Assembly (NCBI GenBank): GCA_963726665.1
Contig: CAVSDW010000011.1
Span: 1 to 64,000 of the forward strand
Source: RPQJ01 sp963726665
GTDB lineage: Bacteria; Pseudomonadota; Gammaproteobacteria; Steroidobacterales; Steroidobacteraceae
Direction: 5' to 3'
Length of the DNA: 64,000 nucleotides
Numbering within the stretch: position 1 is the first letter of the stretch; every line of letters starts with the position of its first letter. The translations under genes and the position numbers were made by a program. Shown here piece by piece: positions 1 to 9,266 of this stretch. The notes under the pieces are model-generated. The model ran no database searches and was not told the origin of the DNA. It worked only from the letters and a program-made list of their open reading frames with translations.

Positions 1-1
1 G

Positions 2-745
2 GGCGCTCCCGCCGACCTGTTGCGGCGGCGTCCCGATGTTCGCCAGGCCGAATTCGCGGCGGCGGCACAGAGCGCGGCGGTGGGCGTAGCCGAAGCTGAT
101 CTGTATCCCAGCTTCGGGCTGACCGGCTTCTTCGGCGTCGTGGCCGCGGACCAGACCGACACCACGCGGACCGGCGACAGCGGCATCGGCCAGCTTTTCA
201 ATGCCAACTCGGTGACCTTCTTCGGCGGGCCGTACTTCAGCTGGAACGTGCTCAATTACGGTCGCATCACCAACAACGTCCGGGTCCAGGATGCCAGGCT
301 CCAGCAGCTCCTGGTGAACTACCAGGACACCGTCCTCCGCGCGATGAAGGAGGTGGAGGACGGGATGGTCGCGTACCTCAACAGCCGCGAGCAGCAGCGC
401 ATTCTCGACGCGGCCGAAGCGTCCGCCCGGCGTTCGCTGACGCTGGCAAACCTCGGTTACAAGGAAGGCCTGTCCGATTTCCAGCGGGTACTGGACGCCC
501 AGGGCGCGCTGTTGCAAGTGCAGCGGCAGGTCGTCGCGGCACACAGCACGACGGTGAGCAGTGCGATCGGGATCTATCGGGCGCTGGGCGGTGGCTGGGA
601 GAGTCGCCCGGGCCAGGGATTCGTGGACGAGGCAACCCGGGATGAAATGCGCCAGCGCGTGAACTGGGGCGATCTGCTGGATCCGTCGGCGACCGAGCCG
701 CCACTGAAAGGCCAGGACGGCGAATGGCCGCTGCCGGACAGGTAA
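2..745 (+). CDS. Efflux outer-membrane protein, NodT/OprM type (5' partial)
   Basis: This is the C-terminal half of a TolC-like outer-membrane factor that forms the exit duct of a tripartite pump. The reading frame is already open at the window edge, so the start lies upstream. The first visible residues contain the RRRPDVRQAE motif that marks the second half of the NodT/OprM family, followed by a LYPSFGLTG beta-strand segment and long alpha-helical hairpins. Twenty-eight bases separate it from the HlyD-family adaptor downstream, which fits one efflux operon with that gene and the DUF2955 gene. The C-terminal tail after the RALGGGW motif is longer than usual. The substrate cannot be inferred. 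Confidence 0.88.
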   Translation, partial: GAPADLLRRRPDVRQAEFAAAAQSAAVGVAEADLYPSFGLTGFFGVVAADQTDTTRTGDSGIGQLFNANSVTFFGGPYFSWNVLNYGRITNNVRVQDARLQQLLVNYQDTVLRAMKEVEDGMVAYLNSREQQRILDAAEASARRSLTLANLGYKEGLSDFQRVLDAQGALLQVQRQVVAAHSTTVSSAIGIYRALGGGWESRPGQGFVDEATRDEMRQRVNWGDLLDPSATEPPLKGQDGEWPLPDR

Positions 746-773
746 ACCGTGTGATTTCGGGAGTAGACGAGCA

Positions 774-1943
774 ATGAGCGAGCAGCAGCAGTCTCCGCAG
801 GCGGGGCAGGAGCCGGCAAGGCAGCCGGAGAAGGCGCCCGCCGCCGCAAGCGCGCCCGCCCCGACGCGAATGGACCCGGTGCGCAAGTGGGTGCTGATCT
901 TCGGCGCGTTTTGTCTGTTCCTGCTCGCTTGGTACATGGCTGCCGATCGATATACCCCGTTCACTACGCAGGCGCGAGTGAACGCCTTCGTGGTGCCGAT
1001 CGCACCTCAGGTGGCCGGAGAAATTCTCACGGTCGACGTGCGCACCAACCAGGCCGTGAAGAAAGGGCAGCTGCTGGCGCAGATCGACCCCGCCCGCTAC
1101 GAGCTGGCGGTCGCCGCGGCCGAAGCCCAATTGGCGCTGACAGAGCAGAACCTGAAGGTTTCCAGCTCGACAGTGGATGCGGCCGCAGCCTCGCTGGACG
1201 CCGCGAAGGCGGCCCTGGTCAGGGCCACGCAGAACGAAGCTCGCCTGCAGCGCATCGAGGCGGAGATGCCCGGCGCAATCTCGCAGCGCCTGCTCGAGTC
1301 GGCCACCGCTTCGCGCAGTGAGTCCGAGGCCCAGGTGGCCGCGGCAAAGGCCAACCTGCAGAAGGCTGTGGAAGCGCTCGGGCCGCGCAACGACAGGAAC
1401 CCGGAATTGCTCGCCGCGCGCGCGGCCCTGGACAAGGCGAAGCTCGACCTGCAGTACACGCGGCTCGTCGCGCCGAACGACGGCCTCGTGACCGACCTGC
1501 GGGTCGATGTCGGCAACTTTGCGGCGACGGGGCAGCCGCTGATGACCTTCGTCGCCGTTCACCAGATGTGGGTCGAGGCGAACCTGACCGAGAACAACAT
1601 CGGCCACATCAAGCCGGACAACGCCGTCGACCTGGTGCTGGACGTGTGGCCCGACAAGGTGCTGCGTGGGAAGGTGCGCAGCATCACCTACGGCGTCGCG
1701 GGCGCCGAATCCACGTCCAAGCCAGGCGGTCTGCCCACGGTGCAGAACGCGCGCGACTGGCTGCGCAACGCGCAACGCTTCCCGGTGCTGATCGATTTCG
1801 AGAATCCAGACGAGGCCACGCAACTCGGCGCGCGCGTCGGCAGTCAGGTCAGCGTGCTGGTCTACACCGGCAAGCACCCGATCCTGAACGCCTTCGGCCG
1901 GTTCCTGAGCTGGCTGAGCGGCATCATGTCGTATGCCTACTGA
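774..1943 (+). CDS. HlyD/EmrA-family membrane fusion protein
   Basis: Periplasmic adaptor of 389 residues for a tripartite efflux system. An Ala/Pro-rich cytoplasmic N-terminus of about 40 residues is followed by one membrane segment (about 45-62), a biotinyl-lipoyl-like strand pair with INPVG-type surroundings (INPQ-like VVPIAPQVAGEI at about 75-90), a coiled-coil hairpin rich in Ala, Glu and Lys (about 115-215), and a beta-barrel region with VEANLTENNIGHI. A purine-rich GGGAG lies upstream of the ATG. The last 11 bases overlap the next gene. The architecture is EmrA-like, but here the partner is a DUF2955 protein rather than a major facilitator transporter. Confidence 0.9.
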   Translation: MSEQQQSPQAGQEPARQPEKAPAAASAPAPTRMDPVRKWVLIFGAFCLFLLAWYMAADRYTPFTTQARVNAFVVPIAPQVAGEILTVDVRTNQAVKKGQLLAQIDPARYELAVAAAEAQLALTEQNLKVSSSTVDAAAASLDAAKAALVRATQNEARLQRIEAEMPGAISQRLLESATASRSESEAQVAAAKANLQKAVEALGPRNDRNPELLAARAALDKAKLDLQYTRLVAPNDGLVTDLRVDVGNFAATGQPLMTFVAVHQMWVEANLTENNIGHIKPDNAVDLVLDVWPDKVLRGKVRSITYGVAGAESTSKPGGLPTVQNARDWLRNAQRFPVLIDFENPDEATQLGARVGSQVSVLVYTGKHPILNAFGRFLSWLSGIMSYAY

Positions 1944-3039
1944 GCCTGCCGTTACGACAGTGGCGCGGGCGCTGGACAACCCCAGGGCGCGCCGCATCCT
2001 GCGCTTCACCATCGGCGTGACGCTGGCGACCGCCTACTGCACCTACGTCAACTGGCCCTTCTCGTTCCTGTTGCCGGCGCTGGTGATCCCGTTCCTGGCC
2101 TTGCCCATCCCCTCGGCGCCGTCGCTGCGCTACGGGCTGTGGATCACCACCAAGCTCATTGCCTTCGCCGGCCTCGGCGCGGTGCTGATGCTGCCGCTGC
2201 ACAGCCATCAGCTGTTCGGCTTCACCGTGGTCGGGCTCATCCTGTTCATCAACTTCTACCTGCAGGCCGAGGGCAAGATCACGGGCCTGAACGCCATGAT
2301 CGTGATCGTCGGTATCACGCTCGTTCCGGCGTTCGGCGAGAACTCGTTGGATACGGGCGTCGAGTTCGCGAAAGGCATGTCGCAGTGTGCGCTCGCCATG
2401 TTCCCGATCCTCTGGGTCGCCTTCGCCGCGGTGCCCGGCGGCATATTTCCAGGTCTGCCCAACGCGCCGCGGATCGAGGGCACGTCTGCGGACCGGGGCA
2501 TCCTTGCGCTGCGGCCGGTGCTGGTGCTGCTGCCGCTGTTCGCCTACATGCTGAGCAGCGACAACAACATTCGCTACCTGATCGGTTACTACCAGCCGGC
2601 CATGATTTCGCAGCACGCGCGTCGTGCAACCGCACTCAAGCTGACGGTCGACCTGATCATGGCGACACTCATCGGCGCCACCGGCGGACTGATCATGTGG
2701 TGGCTGGTCAAGCTGTGGCCGTCGTGGTTCTGGTTCGTGCTGGTGATGGCGATGTTCTCGCTCTTCTTCGCGACCCGCATCTTCGGCCACGGACCCGGCG
2801 CGTTGACGCCGAACTACTACCGGTGGAGCTACGGCCTGACAACGCTGGTCTTCATTGTCTTTCCGGACGCGCTGACGCAGGGCTTCACGGGCGACGATGC
2901 GAACATGAAGTTCTACGAGCGCATCGTCGACTATGCGCTGGTCACCTCGTACTCGGTTTTCGCCATCCTGTTCTACGACGCGGTGGTGGACCGCCTGCAC
3001 GCGTTTCGCAGGCGACTGGCGGTGACAGAAAGCGGATGA
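1933..3039 (+). CDS. DUF2955 (FUSC-like) integral membrane protein
   Basis: Polytopic inner-membrane protein of 368 residues with hydrophobic helices spread along its whole length, including FSFLLPALVIPFLALPIP near residue 40 and a second block from about residue 195. The overall look matches the DUF2955 family, related to fusaric-acid-resistance (FUSC) proteins that act as the inner-membrane part of efflux systems with HlyD and NodT partners. It overlaps the HlyD gene by 11 bases, which suggests translational coupling. The membrane role follows from the sequence; the transported compound is unknown. Confidence 0.8.
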   Translation: MPTEPAVTTVARALDNPRARRILRFTIGVTLATAYCTYVNWPFSFLLPALVIPFLALPIPSAPSLRYGLWITTKLIAFAGLGAVLMLPLHSHQLFGFTVVGLILFINFYLQAEGKITGLNAMIVIVGITLVPAFGENSLDTGVEFAKGMSQCALAMFPILWVAFAAVPGGIFPGLPNAPRIEGTSADRGILALRPVLVLLPLFAYMLSSDNNIRYLIGYYQPAMISQHARRATALKLTVDLIMATLIGATGGLIMWWLVKLWPSWFWFVLVMAMFSLFFATRIFGHGPGALTPNYYRWSYGLTTLVFIVFPDALTQGFTGDDANMKFYERIVDYALVTSYSVFAILFYDAVVDRLHAFRRRLAVTESG

Positions 3040-3122
3040 CACCGCCGACGTCCGACAGCGACGGCATCGGACGAGTGACTTGATCGGGGTCGGAGTCCCG
3101 GGTGCGCCGCGGGTCCGCGGCC

Positions 3123-3815
3123 TCATCCGCCCATGGCCAGCGCCGAGCAAAAGCCCACCACGGTCCAGGTGCCGGCACTCTCGGAGCGTTCATGGGCGAA
3201 CGGGATCAGGGAGTTGGTCAGCATCGCCAGTATGCCGCCCGACGCAACGGCGGCCGCGCGCGCGCCATTGGCGCCGCCGAAAGTCGTGCCCATGAAATGG
3301 CCGAGTGCGGCAGCGGCGCCGCAGGCGAGCATCACCCACAGCCACAGGCCGGCGACGCGGCGCCAGCTCCACCCGCTTTCCGCGAGGCCAGCGGAGGGAG
3401 CGAGCGCCTGGGGAATATTCGAGACGAAGACCGCTGCGAGAAACGCCAGGCTGATCGGCGTGCCCCTGGCCATCTGCACGCCGAAGATGACGGATTCGGG
3501 CACGCCATCGACGATCGCTCCCACGACAATGCCGAGCGGACCGCCTGAGCCCTCCGCACCGAACTTCCGGTCCACGTAGCGCTCGCCCAGAATGAAGGCA
3601 CCGGCGCCGAGCATGGTCCATAGCGCCCCCTGCCACATCTGGAGGAGCTGTGCAGTCGGTAGCAAGTCTGAGGCGACCGCTGCAATCAGCGCGCCCGCGC
3701 CGAAGCCCGCCAGGTTGCCAACCGTGCTCCTGGGCACCTTGACCACGAACACCGCAAGTGCACTCAGGACCAGCGACAGCTGCGCGAGCGCGCCAATGCT
3801 GAATGATGTGAACAT
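3123..3815 (-). CDS. ZIP-family metal transporter
   Basis: Small polytopic protein of 230 residues resembling ZIP (SLC39-like) divalent-metal permeases. Two family-typical intramembrane motifs can be seen: DGVPESV at about residue 105, where many ZIPs have HNxPEG, and SNIPQAL at about residue 135. A C-terminal helix has NSLIPFAHE. Replacing the usual first His with Asp in DGVPE changes the metal site, so specificity could differ from zinc. The gene is the last of a minus-strand run, 45 bases after the NodT gene, and converges on the DUF2955 gene. Confidence 0.78.
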   Translation of the reverse strand: MFTSFSIGALAQLSLVLSALAVFVVKVPRSTVGNLAGFGAGALIAAVASDLLPTAQLLQMWQGALWTMLGAGAFILGERYVDRKFGAEGSGGPLGIVVGAIVDGVPESVIFGVQMARGTPISLAFLAAVFVSNIPQALAPSAGLAESGWSWRRVAGLWLWVMLACGAAAALGHFMGTTFGGANGARAAAVASGGILAMLTNSLIPFAHERSESAGTWTVVGFCSALAMGG

Positions 3816-3860
3816 CGGAGGCCTTGGATCAGCTTTCGGGCACAGCGCGGCGGCCGCAGC

Positions 3861-5300
3861 CTACCGGGCGGCTGCGAGTGCGACCGGTTCGGCGAAGCTG
3901 CCGCCCAGCACCAGGTGCAGGTTCACGCGCTGCGACAGTTCCTCGCTCGTGGCCCGCAGGTAGTTCACGCGGGCCGCCTGCACCTGCTGCTGTTGCTGCT
4001 GGACCGAGCGCATGTCCAGGCTGCCGACGCGGTAGGCCTGCTGGTCGTACTCCAGCGTCTTTTCCTGGTCGGCCAGCACTGGCTGCAGGATCTCGACACG
4101 CTGCGACAGGATCTGCGACGCGGAAAGGGCGTTCTCGACATCCCCGAGTGCGCGCAGCACCTGGCTGCCGTAGCGGGCGACGGCTTCCTTCTGCTCTGCC
4201 GTCCGCAGTTCGACCTGGGCCCGCATGGCGCCGCCATGATAGAGGGGGGCGAACAGCGTGCCGCCCGCACCGCCGCTCGGATTGCTGTAGTCGTCCTTAA
4301 GCTGCAGCACGTCGCTGCTCAAGGCCGCGATGCTCGCGTTGAGGCGGATCGTGGGCAGCTGGGCGGCCTTCGCTTCGCCGACGCGATTGAATGCCGCCGC
4401 GACCCGGCGTTCGGCGGCGATCAGGTCCGGGCGCCGTTCGAGCATGTTCAGCGGCATGCCGACAGGCACAGGTCCCGGCATGGCGGGCAATTGCGTTGCG
4501 ACCGCGAGTTCAGTGGCCGGATAGCGGCCCAGGATCGTCTCCAGCGAGCGGACCGCCTGCTCGTGCGCGAGGCGGGCCTGCCGCGCGGAGTCTTCCATGG
4601 TCCCGAGCCCGGCCCGCGCCATGGTGACGTCCTTGTCGCTGCCGTTGCCGACGCGCTGGCGGTCCTGGGCCAGCGAGACGAGGCTGCGTGCCGAAGCGGC
4701 CATCGACTCGGCGGCATCGAGTTCGAGTTTGGTCTCGATGGCCATGAACCAGCTGCGGGCCGTCTGGGCGGCGAGAGATTGCCGTGCAAACTCGAAATCC
4801 GCCTGCGAGGACGCGTAAGTGTCATCGGCGGCGTTGCGTCCGTAGCGCAGTCGCCCCCAGAGATCCGGCTCCCACGAGACGCCGAGCATGGCGCCGCTCA
4901 GGGCGGACGACAGGTCCGAACCGCCGCCGGCTTTGACGCCACCGGTGCCGAGCAGGTTGAACCAGGGCAGGAGCTGGGCCTGCGCCGAGTGAGCGTAGGC
5001 TGCCGCCTGTTCGACGCGCGCCCCGGCCGCGCGCAGGTCGGGATTCCTGGCGATGGCTTCGTTGACCAGTGCCGTGAGCTGCGGATCGTCGAAGGTCGCG
5101 AGCCAGTTGTCGCTGATCGCCGCCGGTGTTGTGTCGGCACCCATGGCGTCGGCCTTGGCCCAGGTGGGCCGTACCTCGGTTCCTTGCAGTGCGTCCTTGC
5201 GGACCTCGTCGGGCGCCGGCGGCCGGTCGACGGCGCACGCGGCCAACCCGGCGATGCAGGCGGCGGCGATTACCAGATTCCGGGAACCCATGGCGGCCAT
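3861..5300 (-). CDS. Efflux outer-membrane lipoprotein, NodT family
   Basis: Complete outer-membrane factor of 479 residues. A lipoprotein signal with lipobox LAAC puts the acylated Cys at about residue 22. Two OEP repeats follow, with the family hallmark ERRPDLIAAERRV at the start of the second. The chosen ATG overlaps the HlyD stop as TGATG, which argues for coupling; an ATG nine bases further in is an alternative. With the upstream adaptor and DUF3302 gene it completes a second efflux cluster facing the first across the ZIP gene. A Gln-rich stretch (VQQQQQQVQ) lies near residue 445. Confidence 0.9.
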   Translation of the reverse strand: MAAMGSRNLVIAAACIAGLAACAVDRPPAPDEVRKDALQGTEVRPTWAKADAMGADTTPAAISDNWLATFDDPQLTALVNEAIARNPDLRAAGARVEQAAAYAHSAQAQLLPWFNLLGTGGVKAGGGSDLSSALSGAMLGVSWEPDLWGRLRYGRNAADDTYASSQADFEFARQSLAAQTARSWFMAIETKLELDAAESMAASARSLVSLAQDRQRVGNGSDKDVTMARAGLGTMEDSARQARLAHEQAVRSLETILGRYPATELAVATQLPAMPGPVPVGMPLNMLERRPDLIAAERRVAAAFNRVGEAKAAQLPTIRLNASIAALSSDVLQLKDDYSNPSGGAGGTLFAPLYHGGAMRAQVELRTAEQKEAVARYGSQVLRALGDVENALSASQILSQRVEILQPVLADQEKTLEYDQQAYRVGSLDMRSVQQQQQQVQAARVNYLRATSEELSQRVNLHLVLGGSFAEPVALAAAR

Positions 5301-6481
5301 CAATGCAGCTTGAGAACCAGCCAGTCGAGCTTGGCGCTGACACGCAAGAACACCTTGCGGAGGATGTGGATCATCTCGCCGCTGTTGGTGTAGATCGCGC
5401 CGTTACCGCGCGCGCCCGGAGCCAGGAACAGCTCCGCGTCCTCGCCGATCGGCTTCAACTTGACGGCAAGGCGTTGTTCCGGGGCTGGGCCGTAGCCCGT
5501 GTTCGGCAACATGCCGCTGATCGGCATCTGGCCTTGTGCGGTCGCCCAGATGATCGCTTCCACTTCGGCCTTGATGATACGGCCGGGATAGGTCTTGACC
5601 GCGAACTCCGCTTCGTTGCCCGCCTCGATCTCGCGCACCTCGTTCTGCGCGTAGAACGCGACCACCCATTGTGCGTCCTCAATGAACGCCATCGCAGGAA
5701 ACGCCGGGAAGGGTACCGTCATGACGCCCGGCCTCAAGGCGAGTGCGACGACGGTACCGTCGGCAGGCGCGTACTGCACGGCCTCCCCGAGCTGCCACTG
5801 CGCGTCGGCCAGCTGCGCTTCGGCCTGCGCAATCTCGGCCAGCACTTGCGCCACTTCCTGCTGCACGCCGGCCGGGGTCTTCGCAGCCAGGTTCTCGCGG
5901 GCCTGGGCCACGTTGGCCTGTGCCGACTGGAGATCATTCTCGTACTTCGCGACGTCGGCCTGGGCCTGCTCCAGGTCGAAGCGATTGCCGGCCCCGGTCT
6001 TCGCCAGTTCCTGGTACTGCTCGACGCGCTTGCGTGCGAGCGTCAGTTGCGTGGTAGCGACTCCCTGCTGGCTCGATGCCTGCTTGAGTTGTTCGCCGAG
6101 GTTGCGGGCGTTGGCATTGGCTGAAACCAGCTTGGCGCGCAGCTGGGTCAGGTTGGCCTCTGCAGACTGGACCTGGATCTGGAAGGGCACCGGGTCAAGC
6201 TTGAACAGCACGTCGCCTTTCTTGACCGGCTTGTTGGGTTCGACCGGAACCTCGATCACCTTGCCGGCGACGCGCGGGTTGATCGGCACGACATAGTTCA
6301 TCACCCGCACGTCGGCGGATGAAGGCGCGTCGATGTTCAGGAACAGGATCAGGATCGTGATACCGATGATCGGAATCGTGACCGTAATCACCTGGCTCGT
6401 GATGTTCCACGGCAGCCACTTGAACTTGAAGAAGACCAGCCAGGCGAAGAATGAATAGATCAGTATCAGGATTAGTTCCAT
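5300..6481 (-). CDS. HlyD-family secretion protein, YiaV/YibH-like
   Basis: Adaptor of 393 residues. The N-terminus has two closely spaced membrane segments (about 3-20 and 28-50). A lipoyl-type motif, VVPINPRVAGKV, sits at about 65-76, followed by a long coiled-coil hairpin (about 100-215) and a C-terminal beta domain with the conserved GMLPNTGYGP. This layout and its DUF3302 neighbour match the E. coli yiaV-yiaW pair, whose physiological role is poorly defined. Its start overlaps the DUF3302 stop and its stop overlaps the NodT start, both as TGATG, so the three genes are translationally coupled. Confidence 0.88.
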   Translation of the reverse strand: MELILILIYSFFAWLVFFKFKWLPWNITSQVITVTIPIIGITILILFLNIDAPSSADVRVMNYVVPINPRVAGKVIEVPVEPNKPVKKGDVLFKLDPVPFQIQVQSAEANLTQLRAKLVSANANARNLGEQLKQASSQQGVATTQLTLARKRVEQYQELAKTGAGNRFDLEQAQADVAKYENDLQSAQANVAQARENLAAKTPAGVQQEVAQVLAEIAQAEAQLADAQWQLGEAVQYAPADGTVVALALRPGVMTVPFPAFPAMAFIEDAQWVVAFYAQNEVREIEAGNEAEFAVKTYPGRIIKAEVEAIIWATAQGQMPISGMLPNTGYGPAPEQRLAVKLKPIGEDAELFLAPGARGNGAIYTNSGEMIHILRKVFLRVSAKLDWLVLKLH

Positions 6482-6978
6482 CAGCCTCGAGCCTCCCGGC
6501 TGGCCCGTGCCTCGAGCTGGGCCAGGCGCTCGCGCAGCCTGGCAATCTCCTCATGCGCGGCGCCCGTCGCCGTCTCAGCGGGCCCGGCCGTTGCCGCGAC
6601 GCCATGCTCCTCATCGGCTACGTCGGTGCCGTACGCCAGCTTGTACATCACGGGCTTCGAATAGGCCCACAGCCAGGCGAAAGGCCAGAGCAGCCCGCCG
6701 AAGACCAGCGAGAGCAGGCACAGCACCTGGATGGCCTTCGCCTGCGGGTGCCGCTTCTTCTCGGCGACTTTCTCAGGGAGGATGTGCACCAGCCAGAAAA
6801 CCGTGATGCCGACGATCGGGACGATCACCAGCACGACCCATGAAAGCACGTTCGCGGCCGTGTCCAGCGCCTCGCCCTTGAACATCGAGGCGTGAGACGG
6901 CACGGAGGCAAGTGCGCTCGAGAGCCCCGCGAGCAGCCCGAGGGCCATTCGTGTGCGCCAGTTCGACGATGACGTCAT
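6481..6978 (-). CDS. DUF3302 inner-membrane protein, YiaW-like
   Basis: Protein of 165 residues with an apparent N-terminal signal or membrane segment (about 8-30), two further membrane helices (about 42-65 and 82-105), and a charged C-terminal helix with EEIARLRERLAQLEARA. The HPQAKAIQVL stretch followed by a WPFAWLWA helix matches E. coli YiaW (HPHADAIHV, WPFLWIWA), and the C-terminal coiled coil is likewise shared. It is coupled to the HlyD gene downstream. The family has no assigned biochemical function; the pairing suggests an accessory subunit of the adaptor complex. Confidence 0.82.
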   Translation of the reverse strand: MTSSSNWRTRMALGLLAGLSSALASVPSHASMFKGEALDTAANVLSWVVLVIVPIVGITVFWLVHILPEKVAEKKRHPQAKAIQVLCLLSLVFGGLLWPFAWLWAYSKPVMYKLAYGTDVADEEHGVAATAGPAETATGAAHEEIARLRERLAQLEARASREARG

Positions 6979-7011
6979 GTGGAATTTCCTGGAACGATCC
7001 GGTGCATAAGG

Positions 7012-7683
7012 TCAGCCGCCCAGCGCGATGGTCATCGCGACCAGGGCTGCGCCGAAGGTGAGGAATACCAGTCCCGTGACTGCGGGTCGGGCAGTAGTGT
7101 AGCGCGCCCACCAGTATCCGGTCATGAACAGCAGCGCCAGGAGCACGGCGTTGGATACGCGCAAGGCAAGTCGTGCGTCGTCGATGAACAGGAACGGAAT
7201 CGCGGCCGGAAGGCTGGCGAAGAACACCAGCCAGAAGCTAGCGATGCCACCCATCAGGTCGTTTCGCGTCACGGGGTTCGGCGGGATCTCGCCGGCCCGG
7301 ACCTGTGCCACGATGCGCCCGTAGAGCGTCTGCCGCTCCTCGGGCGTCATTACCGTCTCGATGACGTCGTCCAGCTCGGCGGCGACCAGGGCAGCCGCAT
7401 CGGCGTCCTTCGTGGCCCCGCGAACCAGTTGCACAACGCGACGGCGCCGGCCCCGCTCGAAGAGCTGCCCCAGCATGTAAAACACACCGTCGATGACGCC
7501 CCAGGCGATGTTGCACCCGATCGTCGCGATCAGCAGCTGCCGTGCGCCTTCACGGCCTTCTTCCTGGATCGTCAGCCCGGCGCCGAGTGTAAACGTGAGC
7601 GTCATGATCAGGCCGAACAGGATCTCGCCGAGGCTCGTTGCCTGGTCCAGGTACTTGTTTACAAAAGATGTGCGAATTGACAT
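7012..7683 (-). CDS. VIT1/CCC1-like membrane protein
   Basis: Membrane protein of 223 residues. Two helices at the N-terminus (about 18-38 and 48-70), a soluble loop with charged helices (about 75-130), and three C-terminal helices resemble the VIT1/CCC1 iron/manganese transporter superfamily as found in small bacterial proteins. The classical metal-binding Glu cluster of vacuolar iron transporters is not obvious, so transport is inference. It is the first gene of the minus-strand run that continues into DUF3302, HlyD and NodT after a 33-base gap. About 200 bases separate it from the divergent DUF2254 gene. Confidence 0.6.
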   Translation of the reverse strand: MSIRTSFVNKYLDQATSLGEILFGLIMTLTFTLGAGLTIQEEGREGARQLLIATIGCNIAWGVIDGVFYMLGQLFERGRRRRVVQLVRGATKDADAAALVAAELDDVIETVMTPEERQTLYGRIVAQVRAGEIPPNPVTRNDLMGGIASFWLVFFASLPAAIPFLFIDDARLALRVSNAVLLALLFMTGYWWARYTTARPAVTGLVFLTFGAALVAMTIALGG

Positions 7684-7880
7684 CGGCGCTGAGTTTTTTG
7701 CTTGTTCGCCGCCGATATTAGCTCACGGAAGGCCGCGACGCCCGCCTGCCGGAAGGCGCGCGCCCGAAAGCGCCTTGCCACGGACGGCTGCTCGGCATAG
7801 GTTTGCCATGGCCGCGCGGGGCCTGGGCGTCGCCCTCCCCTGGGATGGGCGGCCTTGGTTCTGATTCGGGGGCTAGTGAC

Positions 7881-9257
7881 GTGACGACACCTGTTGAGCA
7901 GGATACCTCGGCCGGCCTGGGTCGCTGGCCTTTGCTGTCAGCGGCTCGTGAGCTCCGGCTGTACGCCCGGGAACGCCTTGGCTGGAGCCGTATTTACCGG
8001 ACCCTCAGCTATCTGCGCTCGAGCCTGTGGGTCATGCCGATTCTTGCCGGCATTCTGGAGCGGCTGGTGCACCGCGCGGTGGCTCTGCTCGGCCCGAAGC
8101 TAGGGTGGGACCTGCTTGGTCTGGGGCTCAGCGGAGCGCAGGCCATGCTCCAGACCGTAATCACCCTGACGCTCTCCTTCATCGTATTTACCTTCGGATC
8201 CCTGCTCGTGGCGATCCAGGTCGCAAGCGGACAGATGACGCCGCGCATCATCGCGACGACGCTGCTCAGGGACCCGGTCATCAAGTACACCGTGGCTCTG
8301 AACGTGTTGACAATGTTGTTCGCCATCAGTGGACTGAACCGAACGGAAGATTCGGTCAATCAGCTGGCAGTGTTCATCGCTTCGTTGCTCGGCATGGCGA
8401 GTCTTGCGTCGTTCCTGTTTCTGATCGACTACACGGCCCGGTTGCTGCGCCCGGTGCGCATCGTCTCCCTGGTCTGTGACGACGGCATGAATGTCGTACG
8501 GGGCGTCTACCCCGTCGTGGGTCCGGACGGTCCGCCGAAAGCTGTGGAAATGACCGCGCAGCCCGCGCGAGTTGTCCTGCACGATGGGCGCTCACAGAGC
8601 GTGCTCGCGCTCGAGATTCACCGGCTGGTCGCGGAGGCGAGGCGTCTCGACGGCATGATCGAGTTTGTGCCGCAGGTCGGCGATTTCGTTGCCACGGACG
8701 AGCCTCTTTTCCATCTGTACGGCGGGGCTGCCGCAATCGATGACGGCGTCCTAAGGAAGGCGATCGCGTTCGGGCCGGAGCGCACCATGGAGCAGGACCC
8801 GATGTTCGCATTCCGGATCCTGGTCGACATCGCGCTCAAGGCATTGTCGCCGGCAATCAACGACCCGACGTCGGCTGTGGTCGCCATCGACCAGATCCAA
8901 CGACTGCTGCGCCTCGTTGGTAATCGGCGACTGCACGACGACACGGTGCACGATGTCGCAGGGCGCCCTCGGTTGATACTGCGCACACCGAACTGGGCCG
9001 ACTTCGTGCGCCTGTCCTGCAGCGAAATCCGTTCGTGCGGCGCGAACAACATGCAGATCGCACGGCGCATGCGTGCGATGCTCGACAACCTTATTCAGAC
9101 GCTTCCGGAGCGCAGGCATGCCGTGTTGCGCGAGCAACTGGACCTGCTCGACCGTGCGCTTGCCCAGAGCTTCCCCTTCCCGGAGGACCTGGCGCTGGCG
9201 CGCATCGGCGATTCCCAGGGGCTCGGAGGGGCTGCGATGGGTGGCACCCGGTCCTGA
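7881..9257 (+). CDS. DUF2254 membrane protein
   Basis: Protein of 458 residues if it starts at the GTG at 7881, which has GGGGG eight bases upstream; the open frame extends 26 codons further without a better site. Four N-terminal membrane helices (about 35-180), including LTLSFIVFTFGSLLVAIQVASGQ, are followed by a soluble region with SVLALEIHRLV and the strongly conserved FRILVDIALKALSPAINDPTSA motif region. These features define DUF2254, whose function is unknown. It stands alone, divergent from the VIT-like gene and convergent with the sirtuin gene. Confidence 0.85.
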   Translation: MTTPVEQDTSAGLGRWPLLSAARELRLYARERLGWSRIYRTLSYLRSSLWVMPILAGILERLVHRAVALLGPKLGWDLLGLGLSGAQAMLQTVITLTLSFIVFTFGSLLVAIQVASGQMTPRIIATTLLRDPVIKYTVALNVLTMLFAISGLNRTEDSVNQLAVFIASLLGMASLASFLFLIDYTARLLRPVRIVSLVCDDGMNVVRGVYPVVGPDGPPKAVEMTAQPARVVLHDGRSQSVLALEIHRLVAEARRLDGMIEFVPQVGDFVATDEPLFHLYGGAAAIDDGVLRKAIAFGPERTMEQDPMFAFRILVDIALKALSPAINDPTSAVVAIDQIQRLLRLVGNRRLHDDTVHDVAGRPRLILRTPNWADFVRLSCSEIRSCGANNMQIARRMRAMLDNLIQTLPERRHAVLREQLDLLDRALAQSFPFPEDLALARIGDSQGLGGAAMGGTRS

Positions 9258-9266
9258 CGTGGTCGG

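Noticed and set aside
3106..3121. GCCGCGG/CCGCGGC hairpin between the convergent DUF2955 and ZIP genes
   Set aside because: The stem is only seven pairs with a two-base loop and no T tract, so I cannot support it as a terminator.
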